Origin: an uncultured Prevotellaceae bacterium
Lineage (GTDB): Bacteria; Bacteroidota; Bacteroidia; Bacteroidales; Bacteroidaceae
Assembly (NCBI GenBank): GCA_947304115.1
Contig: CAMZAE010000007.1
Coordinates: forward strand, 1-64,000
Direction: 5' to 3'
Length of the DNA stretch: 64,000 bases
This document shows positions 43,790 through 51,374 of the stretch, piece by piece; within the stretch, counting starts at the first letter, position 1, and each line of letters starts with the position of its first letter. Below the pieces are notes generated by a model. It was not told the origin of the DNA, searched no databases, and worked only from the letters and a program-made list of their open reading frames with translations. Position numbers and translations under genes: made by a program.

Positions 43790-44839
43790 TTATTTCACGA
43801 CCTTTTTGCCGTTCACGATGTTAACACCCTGTTGCATCGTGTTCTGACGTTGGCCGGCCAGGTTGTAGATTGATTGACCATTAACCATTGACCATTGACC
43901 ATTAACCGCCTTGATGCCGTCTTCTTCGTCTTCCGTTTCTTCCACAACGGGGCAGGGGCCGTAGGTCAGATGGGGAGCCCTGGCGTATGCAGGCCAGTTG
44001 GACTCATCCTTGTCGTCTGTATAGCCGTCGATGGTGTAGAACTTCAGCTCTTTGATGAAGATGGTGGATTTTGCCAGACCGCCTTGCGGCATATACATCT
44101 TCCACTTTGCGGGCATGTCCTGAGAGGTGCGGCCTGCATAAGTGTCTCCCTTGAATGTGTCCATGATATAAAAGTCCACTTCGAAGGTCAGCCAGCGGTT
44201 GGGATCGTAGATGTAGTTCTCTTCCTCGTCAAGTTCGGGGTCGCCCTCGTCGTCATAGAGGATGAATTGTGCGGAGTTGATTTTGTTTTCGGGATAGGTT
44301 ACCAAGTCGGCGTGCTTGTTGTTGTTGTCGGCATCCATGAAGTACATATTGCTGATGATGCCGTCTGTGGTTGAGATGGTGTTGCTAAAGATGTTGAGGA
44401 CAATTTTGCAACGAATCCACTGCTTGCGGGGCGTGTTGTCGGGATTGGTGAAGATGTTGATCTGCATCACGCTGTTGATGGAAGCATCGGTGGTGAAGCC
44501 CAGAACTTCCTGCGCCAGAGAGTTGGCACCGTTGATACACATCACCTTGCCGATGTTGCCGCCCAAATCCACTACGGCAGTTCCGTTCATCAGTGCTTCG
44601 ATGTCGCTTGTGGCATTGGCAGAGATGCAGCCGCCGTTTTCGAGATACTCACTGCCGCCGAGGGTATATGAGAAGGTGAAAGGCGTGTTCCATGATGTGT
44701 CGTAATGCTTGATGACCATCTTGGTGCCTACGGGCTGGTTGGCCCAGTTGTAGGCCTTCGGGGTGATGTCAGTAAGGGATTCCTGTGCCATTATGTTGGC
44801 AGAGAAAGCGATTGCCGATAAGAGTAAAAGTTTTTTCAT
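43790..44839 (-). CDS. Secreted beta-sandwich protein with sorting tail (possibly PCMD-like)
   Basis: 349 aa. Signal peptide MKKLLLLSAIAFSANIMAQ. The central part (YLENGGCISANATSDIEAL, RWLTFEVDFYIMDTF, STIFIKELKFYTIDGY) resembles carbohydrate-binding PCMD-type domains of Bacteroidota loci. The C terminus IYNLAGQRQNTMQQGVNIVN-GKKVVK is a sorting tail. Just before it, KAVNGQWSMVNGQS is encoded by TTGACCA heptamers. Role unproven; glycan binding is inferred from the locus. Confidence 0.6.
   Translation of the reverse strand: MKKLLLLSAIAFSANIMAQESLTDITPKAYNWANQPVGTKMVIKHYDTSWNTPFTFSYTLGGSEYLENGGCISANATSDIEALMNGTAVVDLGGNIGKVMCINGANSLAQEVLGFTTDASINSVMQINIFTNPDNTPRKQWIRCKIVLNIFSNTISTTDGIISNMYFMDADNNNKHADLVTYPENKINSAQFILYDDEGDPELDEEENYIYDPNRWLTFEVDFYIMDTFKGDTYAGRTSQDMPAKWKMYMPQGGLAKSTIFIKELKFYTIDGYTDDKDESNWPAYARAPHLTYGPCPVVEETEDEEDGIKAVNGQWSMVNGQSIYNLAGQRQNTMQQGVNIVNGKKVVK
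43872..43907. repeat. TTGACCA/TTAACCA heptamers coding within the 43790 gene
   Basis: Five 7-mers (TTGACCA TTAACCA TTGACCA TTGACCA TTAACCG) adjacent to the sorting tail. 21 nt of the repeat make 7 residues, so frame is kept. Confidence 0.8.
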
Positions 44840-44878
44840 AAACGTAAGTATTTAATGGTTAATAATTGTTTTGGTTTC

Positions 44879-46366
44879 TTATTTAATGAGGACTTTCTTT
44901 CCGTTGATGATGTAGAGACCTTTCTTGAGAGTTGAAAGTTGAGAGTTGAAAGTTGAAAGCTGGCGGCCGCTGAGGTCATAGACAGGACTTGCAACGTCCA
45001 TCGTTGAACTTTCAACGTCCTGGACTCCCGTTGCCTTGATAACCTCTGTGGCATCCTCCAGAGTCCACCATGCGGCATCCTTCGAGTTGCCGGATATGGC
45101 CACGATGTAATTACGCCTGGGCATTAGTGTCAGTGCGCGGCTGCCGTCGGCATACAGGATGGGAGCGGTCTCCTTGGCATAGTCGAGACAGATGCCCTTC
45201 GTGTCATCCTTCAACAGATAGAAGTAGCAGACGTCATCTGCATTGAGGGGCACGGCCTTGTTCGCATCGGGCATGTTGCCTGCGGGCACGCCATCGTAGT
45301 TGACCAGGTGGTATTTCCCGTGCACGTCAGAGGGTGCGATGCCGAACACCATGTCGAGGTTCAACTGGTCTGGCGAGCTGACTGCTGTGGTGGTGAGCTT
45401 GTTGTCGGCTCCGACAGTCATGTAGCGTGTGGCATCGGCATAGTTCTTCAGCAGATAGTACTTGTCAACCTCATAGGTTGCGGGAGCCTGCCAGATGCGC
45501 ACATACTCCACGTCCATCTCGTAGGTGAACGACGGATCGGGCGCCTCGTAGCCCCAGCCTGAGTTCTTGCCCAGGGATTGGTTGAGGATAAGCTCGAACT
45601 CCTTGTTGTAGGGGAACTGCCACTTTTCATAGTCGGGATGTGCGTCGAGGTCGAGGGATGCGTCCTTGTTGTAGCGGAACACCTGGTTGCCGTCGCAATA
45701 GAAGATGAGCGACTGCTTGTCCCAGAAGAGTGAGTAGATATGGTAGCCGGTAGAGGTCCAGGTGCTATTTGTCCATTGGTATGACTTGCCTACGGAATGT
45801 CCGTTTTGGGCGTTGGGATAGCGTGCTGCCACGTGTACCGTGCTGTGTGCCGTGCTGCTGTTGCCCACCATCTCCATGATGTCAATCTCTCCGCACTGTG
45901 GCCAGCCGTCGTTGAAGACGGGCATCATCCAGATGGCGGGGAAATTGGACTTATGAGGGTTGCACTTGGCCTTCACCTCGATGATGCCGTACTTGTAGCC
46001 CTTCTTCATGCGTATGCCGCCTGTGATGAAGCCGCTGGCAGCGCCGTTGGTTGTCCTGGCCAGCAGGCGCAGGTGTCCGTTCTCGGTCTTGTGCACCAAA
46101 GCTCGCTGCTCATCGGTTTCGGCCATGCGCTCGTTCCATTCCGAACTAGCTTTGATGCAGTAGTTCCAGTTGCGCTCCATGTTTTCGATGCTCGAGAAGT
46201 CGCCGGTGCAGTTCTGCAGCTCTTCTGCCGTCAGATTCAGGCTGGCAGAAGCGGCCTCCGGTGTCTCGGAGGAATATACCAGGCTATAGCCGTCCTTGGA
46301 AATCTGTGCGGAAAGGGAAAAACATGTCAGGAAAAGAGCAATTGCGAGGAAGTAGTGTTTTGTCAT
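44879..46366 (-). CDS. GH16 endo-beta-glycanase with sorting tail
   Basis: 495 aa. Signal peptide MTKHYFLAIALFLTCFSLSAQ. The GH16 catalytic motif is E160-IDIM-E165 (QCGEIDIMEMVG) with D162; the surrounding IRMKKGYKYGIIEVKAKCNP and YHIYSLFWDKQSLIFYCDG are standard. A C-terminal region (about 300-460) is of unknown fold, then PVYDLSGRQLSTFNSQLSTL and a sorting tail. The STFNSQLSTLK stretch is encoded by GTTGAAA heptamers. In a locus with GH89 and GH29 it may be an O-glycanase cutting poly-LacNAc; laminarin or agarose activity cannot be excluded. Confidence 0.88.
   Translation of the reverse strand: MTKHYFLAIALFLTCFSLSAQISKDGYSLVYSSETPEAASASLNLTAEELQNCTGDFSSIENMERNWNYCIKASSEWNERMAETDEQRALVHKTENGHLRLLARTTNGAASGFITGGIRMKKGYKYGIIEVKAKCNPHKSNFPAIWMMPVFNDGWPQCGEIDIMEMVGNSSTAHSTVHVAARYPNAQNGHSVGKSYQWTNSTWTSTGYHIYSLFWDKQSLIFYCDGNQVFRYNKDASLDLDAHPDYEKWQFPYNKEFELILNQSLGKNSGWGYEAPDPSFTYEMDVEYVRIWQAPATYEVDKYYLLKNYADATRYMTVGADNKLTTTAVSSPDQLNLDMVFGIAPSDVHGKYHLVNYDGVPAGNMPDANKAVPLNADDVCYFYLLKDDTKGICLDYAKETAPILYADGSRALTLMPRRNYIVAISGNSKDAAWWTLEDATEVIKATGVQDVESSTMDVASPVYDLSGRQLSTFNSQLSTLKKGLYIINGKKVLIK
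44924..44960. repeat. GTTGAAA/GTTGAGA heptamers coding within the GH16 gene
   Basis: Four to five 7-mers adjacent to the sorting tail. Confidence 0.8.
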
Positions 46367-46413
46367 AGTATTGATAGTTTTGTGAGGATTGATACAATCC
46401 TTTGTTTCCTGCG

Positions 46414-46444
46414 CAAATGTACAAAAAAAATCAATACGACAAAA
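46414..46444 (-). promoter_or_regulatory. Promoter for GH16 through susCD
   Basis: TACATTTG at 46414-46421, with TTTTG 18 bp upstream (46440-46444) on the minus strand. It probably starts the main transcript of the locus. Confidence 0.65.
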
Positions 46445-46461
46445 GAAAAAGTAAAAAAAAC

Positions 46462-48645
46462 TTAATAATCCGAGAGGTATTTCTCATACAACTCCTTGGC
46501 GATGGCTATTTCGTCGCCTGTAGCGGTGGGGCTGAAAGTGTCGTTGGGCACTGAGGCGCCTGTGGCAAACGGCCATTCATAGTCCTTGAACCACTGCTGT
46601 GTGGTGTTGTTGTTTTCAAAGAATGCTTTCCAGCGTGGATAGTAATAGGAGGAAAGCAGTCCGTTCCACTCGCGGTTGGCATAGTCGTGAAGGCGTCCGC
46701 TTTCGCATTGCGCGTGGTCGCCCCAGGTGGTGAGCAACATACGGGCGTTTTTCTCGTAGAGATTGCTTTCTGCCGTGGTTGTGCCAAGGGCGCGGGCTGC
46801 TGCCGTCCATCGTCCCAAGCGCAACTCGGAACGGGTGCCCAGCAGACGGTCCTGGTCTAAAATCAGTTCAAGGAAGCGCTCCTTGTCGGCTTGTGCGTTG
46901 CCCGACTTGATGCGGTCAAGCACTTCTTTCCCATAGTCTGCAAGGGCTTGGCGGGCAACGTCCACGAGGTCATAGCGATAATTCTCGTTGCTGCCAAGTG
47001 CGTCGCTTTCGGACAGCATTTCGCAGAAGGCCGTGCGCAGGTCGTGGATGTCCCAATACCAGGTGGATGCAGCCCAGGTGCTGACCGTTCCTGCCGTGAG
47101 CGAGGGACGCATGAGGAACACACTCTCGGTCGTCCCCTGCTGCTGGTCGTTGGGGCACTGGTAGATGCCTGCCCCAAGCCGTGTCCATGCGGAGAGCATG
47201 GTGGCGTAGGCCTTGTCGGAAGGTCTCAGGCCGTAGCGCATCTGGACATAGTCTGCAAGCCATGTCGTGCGGGTGTAGTCGGTCGTTGTCCAAGGGAGGG
47301 CATAGAGCAGGTCGTAGAGCATCGCATTGTTCTCGATTCCCTCTGGCAGTGCGCCGATGCCCACCAGTCCATTGGCTTCCTTGTTGTCGCGTGCTGTGTA
47401 GAAGCAGTCGATGAGGCGGGCCATGCGGCCGAAGATGCCGACATTGCCGCCAAAGTTAGACACCTGTCCCCATACCCAGTTGTGGTTTTGGCCGTCGGCA
47501 GTGGTGTGTTGTCCGCTGCAGGCGGTGTCGGCATACTGGTCGCCGTGAAGGTCAAGGATGATAAGCCTGCCTTGTGGGATGTTATGTGTGACGTTGGTCG
47601 TGGGATTGCTTTGCCAATGCTGTGCCACCCAAACGGCGTCTTTGTCGTAGGTTGTCAAGGCTTCCCACATGGCTGCCACCGATTCCGAGGCACTGGTGAC
47701 ACCGCTCGGCACGCCGCCTTCGTGGAAGGGGTCGATGGCATAGAAATGTGTCTTGCAGACATCGCCGAAGAGTGTCTCGAAGGCGGCATAGTAGTTGGCA
47801 GCAAACTCCTTGAGGCGGGCCGTGTTGTTCACGAAGTATGGCCGTGTGAAGGAGCACCAAATGCCCCCGTTCACGATGTCGGAAGCAGTCCATTTTGTGA
47901 GGGTTGAGGCCTCTGCCTGTGACATGAAGTCTTTGGGAATCATGCCCACATAGCCGGGTATGACGGGCGACATGCCAAAATCCTTCATGCGTCGGAAGAT
48001 GTTGCGGGCCAGTGCCTGCTGCCTGGTGTACCAGCTTTCCGGTTGCGGTCCGCCCCATGCGGTGATGTTGTTCATAAAGAACCAGCCGTAGTAGGCACTG
48101 CCGCAGACGAAGGTGTTGACCTCGTCCAGCGTGTAGCCGTAGGTGTGCATCAAAACCTCCTTCCAGACGCACTCCATGCCGGTGATGGCCAGCGGCATGT
48201 TCACGCCATGCAGTGCCATCCAGTCTAATTCCTGTTCCCAGCGGCTCCAGTCCCAAAACGACATGGAATAGCTGTAGGTGCAGAAGTTAAGGTAGTAACG
48301 CCAATCTACGCTGGCCTGATGTGTCTCTTTGGCACAGGCGGGAAGCTTCTTGGGCAGTGTGCCTGTAGGCGAATTCCAGGAGATGTCGATGCCGGCATAG
48401 TGTTGCAGGTACCAGTTTATGCCAGCGGCAACGGCAATGTAGTCCGAGCCGCTGATTTTGACCTTCCTGCCGTTGCAGGACAGCGTGAACTGTTGGGTGT
48501 CGTCGCCGGTGAGCGTGTATGAGAACTTGGCGGCATCGCCGTTGTTGGGCAGAATGCGGCCGAGCATATCGCCAATAGGGTTGCCGGCAAGAGATGTGCC
48601 AACGGAAAGGCTGACAAACAAAAGGAACGACAGGAAGTGTTTCAT
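46462..48645 (-). CDS. GH89 alpha-N-acetylglucosaminidase (NAGLU family)
   Basis: Start chosen at MKHFLSFLLFVSLSVGTSLAG (48645, 727 aa), a signal peptide. Family features: DYIAVAAGINWYLQHYAGID, RYYLNFCTYSYSMSFWDWSR and EQELDWMALHGVNMPLAITG at the start of the barrel, then FHEGGVPSG and the all-helical C-terminal domain. Removes terminal alpha-GlcNAc, such as GlcNAc-alpha-1,4-Gal on gastric mucin. No sorting tail, so likely periplasmic. The gene ends about 40 nt before the GH16 promoter and has its own leader. Confidence 0.93.
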   Translation of the reverse strand: MKHFLSFLLFVSLSVGTSLAGNPIGDMLGRILPNNGDAAKFSYTLTGDDTQQFTLSCNGRKVKISGSDYIAVAAGINWYLQHYAGIDISWNSPTGTLPKKLPACAKETHQASVDWRYYLNFCTYSYSMSFWDWSRWEQELDWMALHGVNMPLAITGMECVWKEVLMHTYGYTLDEVNTFVCGSAYYGWFFMNNITAWGGPQPESWYTRQQALARNIFRRMKDFGMSPVIPGYVGMIPKDFMSQAEASTLTKWTASDIVNGGIWCSFTRPYFVNNTARLKEFAANYYAAFETLFGDVCKTHFYAIDPFHEGGVPSGVTSASESVAAMWEALTTYDKDAVWVAQHWQSNPTTNVTHNIPQGRLIILDLHGDQYADTACSGQHTTADGQNHNWVWGQVSNFGGNVGIFGRMARLIDCFYTARDNKEANGLVGIGALPEGIENNAMLYDLLYALPWTTTDYTRTTWLADYVQMRYGLRPSDKAYATMLSAWTRLGAGIYQCPNDQQQGTTESVFLMRPSLTAGTVSTWAASTWYWDIHDLRTAFCEMLSESDALGSNENYRYDLVDVARQALADYGKEVLDRIKSGNAQADKERFLELILDQDRLLGTRSELRLGRWTAAARALGTTTAESNLYEKNARMLLTTWGDHAQCESGRLHDYANREWNGLLSSYYYPRWKAFFENNNTTQQWFKDYEWPFATGASVPNDTFSPTATGDEIAIAKELYEKYLSDY

Positions 48646-48756
48646 AGCGTATTGGTTGGTTAAATAAACATGAATTGCCACGAATCGCCACTTCACTGTG
48701 TGGGCAATTCGTGGCAATTGCATGTCAAGGACGAATTGTCTGTAACTTAGTCGTTT

Positions 48757-48915
48757 TTAGTCCCAGATGTCGTTCCAGGTGTCACTTTTGTTCTCCTTCA
48801 CAAGAACGACGTCATTATCTGCTCCACTCTCGTTTTTGTCGAAAGAGGTGGCAAGCATCTGAACTACTTGGGCGAGTGATACGTTTACGCCGGGTGTCTG
48901 ATATGTCTTTTTCAT
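48757..48915 (-). CDS. 52-aa small peptide (MKKTYQTP family)
   Basis: MKKTYQTPGVNVSLAQVVQM...TWNDIWD, missed by the track because of length. It has a basic start and an acidic, Trp-containing end, with no membrane segment. Peptides opening MKKTY..P are frequent in Prevotella and Bacteroides next to secreted-protein genes. Some resemble precursors of processed peptides, but no function is established. It lies 112 nt upstream of the GH89 start on the same strand. Confidence 0.6.
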   Translation of the reverse strand: MKKTYQTPGVNVSLAQVVQMLATSFDKNESGADNDVVLVKENKSDTWNDIWD

Positions 48916-48934
48916 CTTTTGAATATATTATTCT

Positions 48935-49047
48935 GTAGATAGAGGGAGTTAGAGGAAGATATGCGGCTTTGCCGCGTAGATAGAGGAATCTTCATTTATC
49001 TCCTTTTATCTCCTTTTATCTTCTTCTATCTCCTTTTATCTCCTTAA
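48935..49047. repeat. Stem-loop plus TTTTATCTCC repeats (copy 1)
   Basis: ATGCGGCTTTGCCGC forms a small hairpin within GTTAGAGGAAGAT, followed by 10-mer-like TTTTATCTCC repeats that run to the 49048 stop. A similar arrangement (ATGCCGCTTTCAGCGGC, then TCTTCTCTC repeats) is at 62885-62995. Confidence 0.6.
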
Positions 49048-51237
49048 TTAAAATAAAACCTTTTTCCCATTGGCTTTCGCCGAGCCTTGCTTCACGATGT
49101 TGATGCCCTTCTGGAGCTTGTTGATGCGCTGACCGGCAAGGTTGTAAATGTTCTCGCCCTTTAAGGGAGAGTTAGAGAGTGCCTCATTGATGCCCGTGGC
49201 ATCGTCGCTGTCGAAGCGGAAGGCCTTCACTGCGCTGCCGGTTGTTGCGGGCAGATATGCCTTGAAGCCGGGGATGGTTGAAGCGCCGTCCTTGTAGAAG
49301 CCCACGCCAGCAGAGCCTGTAGCCAGGATATAGCTGCCTTCGGGACGGTCAATGGCTGCAACGGAACCTGTAAGGGCACTGTTAATAGGATCTACGTCAT
49401 CGGTCAAGTTAAAGTCGTAGCTGCCTTCTGTGCCTTCAAGAATTTCAAGAATGACGCCTGTATTAGCAGGAATTGTCTGGCCTTCAATTGGCTCCAAATG
49501 CAAGTATTCACCCTCGTCGGTAGCAACATAAGCAGTAACACCTGTTGGGATTGTCAATGCCACAGGGCTATACAGCGTAGCATAATCAGCGGCAGAGATG
49601 CCGACGGGAAGTGCCTCAACATCCTCAAGAATGCTAAAGCTGTTTCCAAGTGCCTCGCCTGCTGTGAGGTTATAAGTACCTGCTGTAGCAGCGTTGGAGA
49701 ATTGTGCTGCTGAGTTGAAGTTGCCACTGAAGTTATAGAGCTTCGTGCCGTCGTAGTACCAGATGCTGGCACTGCCGGTAGCGTCACTGTATGTCAGGCT
49801 GCCGTTGCCCTGCAGATAGGCACTCTCTTCCTCTGCATAGAGGCGGAAGAATGGGTTGACGGTCTTCAGGGTAACGTCAACAATCATACCACCGTTATTG
49901 ATGATGTGGTTATTGCCATTTACGTTTCCTGGCTCAGCACCTTCGTTGCCGCCTGGGTCTTCGCTTGCCCAGTCTGTCTTGAAGCGCATACGATAGGTTC
50001 CTGCAGCAGGCGAGGTGAAGGCGGGAATAGCAGTGGAGAGGTTTGGATTGCCCTCGTTAACCTTCGCAACCAGTTCACCATCATCGGTAAAGTCACCATC
50101 GTTATTCAAGTCAATGTAAACGAAACCGTGCTGCCATGCACCAGCTATCGTGAAGCTTGGTTTGATGGACATGCCGACTGGCAGTACCACTGTCTTCGTG
50201 GCTGTGAGGTCCTGATAGCATTTTGTGCTGGTGTTCGTATAGATGCCATCTACTACTTGGCCGTTGAAGGATGCGCTGTTGATGTGGCGGTCGCTTCTGG
50301 TAAATGTCTGTGACTTGTCGAAGTTGATGGGCCAGCGCGTGTCCTCGCAATCAACAGTAATGGTAGCACCGCTGATGCTTACTTTGGCTGTCATGTAGCT
50401 GTACTCGCTGGGGAAGGTCACAATCACATCTTCTACCTCAACAGCTGATGCGCTTGAATACTCTGCCTGTCCGAAGGTGATTTCATCGCCCTTGATGGTC
50501 ATCGTCATGCCTTCCACTGCACCGTTCACAACGAGCGTGTAGTCAAACGAAGAAGAAACATAATGCAGTTCATACGTAGCATCTGCACCATTTATTGCAA
50601 TGCTTGTGGGCGAACCGTCAACAAGCTTCTTGCCTGCATAGACCGGGATGTCCATTGTATGACCATCCGTTACGATTTGTGTGCTTGTGAAAAGTGTCTC
50701 GTTTGTCTCATCATTAATACCTGTAACCTCAAGAATATAGAACGGGCCGTATGCGGCATAAGCTGCCCATCCATTTAGCATTCCTCCAAAACTATTAGCA
50801 TTCAGATTCCATTGTGTTCCGCTATTATTATGAATACTTATTGGATTATCGCAAGCTATCGATTTACCACCAGTATATGACCTAAATTCTATATTCTCTG
50901 CAGAAGCCAAATCTCCCCAACCAGAACCCGTGCGATATTTGCTGTCGTTGACACATTGCAAAAAATACTTGCCTGACACAGAGCCATCGGTAATTGTATA
51001 GAGTTGCACTGTGGAAAGATTAAGACTTGAATTACCCTGGGGATACGCCAACCATTTATTTGACCATGGAGATGATCCCAGGCTTGCAAAAGCCACATGG
51101 CCACCTGTTCCTGACAAAGCTTTTAATCCAGCCAAGGTAAGAGGTGTACCTGCTGTAGAGACGGTTGTTACCTCTGTAGCCCATACGCCCATCGTACTGA
51201 GCAGGGCAAACAATAAAAGTGTTAGTTTTTGTTTCAT
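49048..51237 (-). CDS. Secreted GEVED-domain protein with sorting tail
   Basis: Start chosen at MKQKLTLLLFALLSTMGVWA (51237, 729 aa), a signal peptide. The middle carries GFVYIDLNNDGDFTDDGEL and TYRMRFKTDWASEDPGG, a GEVED-type domain as in the 33965 product; a beta-rich N-terminal domain precedes it. C terminus IYNLAGQRINKLQKGINIVK-QGSAKANGKKVLF: the usual tail with an 8-residue insertion. Probably surface glycan binding; first gene of the locus and preceded by its own promoter. Confidence 0.8.
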   Translation of the reverse strand: MKQKLTLLLFALLSTMGVWATEVTTVSTAGTPLTLAGLKALSGTGGHVAFASLGSSPWSNKWLAYPQGNSSLNLSTVQLYTITDGSVSGKYFLQCVNDSKYRTGSGWGDLASAENIEFRSYTGGKSIACDNPISIHNNSGTQWNLNANSFGGMLNGWAAYAAYGPFYILEVTGINDETNETLFTSTQIVTDGHTMDIPVYAGKKLVDGSPTSIAINGADATYELHYVSSSFDYTLVVNGAVEGMTMTIKGDEITFGQAEYSSASAVEVEDVIVTFPSEYSYMTAKVSISGATITVDCEDTRWPINFDKSQTFTRSDRHINSASFNGQVVDGIYTNTSTKCYQDLTATKTVVLPVGMSIKPSFTIAGAWQHGFVYIDLNNDGDFTDDGELVAKVNEGNPNLSTAIPAFTSPAAGTYRMRFKTDWASEDPGGNEGAEPGNVNGNNHIINNGGMIVDVTLKTVNPFFRLYAEEESAYLQGNGSLTYSDATGSASIWYYDGTKLYNFSGNFNSAAQFSNAATAGTYNLTAGEALGNSFSILEDVEALPVGISAADYATLYSPVALTIPTGVTAYVATDEGEYLHLEPIEGQTIPANTGVILEILEGTEGSYDFNLTDDVDPINSALTGSVAAIDRPEGSYILATGSAGVGFYKDGASTIPGFKAYLPATTGSAVKAFRFDSDDATGINEALSNSPLKGENIYNLAGQRINKLQKGINIVKQGSAKANGKKVLF

Positions 51238-51277
51238 GTTGTTTAATATAAGGTTTGTTAATTGGTTAAATGGCGCA

Positions 51278-51285
51278 CAAAGATA
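51278..51285 (-). promoter_or_regulatory. -7 element upstream of the 49048-51237 gene
   Basis: TATCTTTG on the minus strand, 41 nt before the start codon. Confidence 0.6.
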
Positions 51286-51374
51286 AATGTTTTTCAAACA
51301 TTGCCGTTTCTTGTGGCGTTAAAACATGTTAAAGATGAGGGTTTTGTCACAAAACAAGGGCTTTTCGCGACCAA

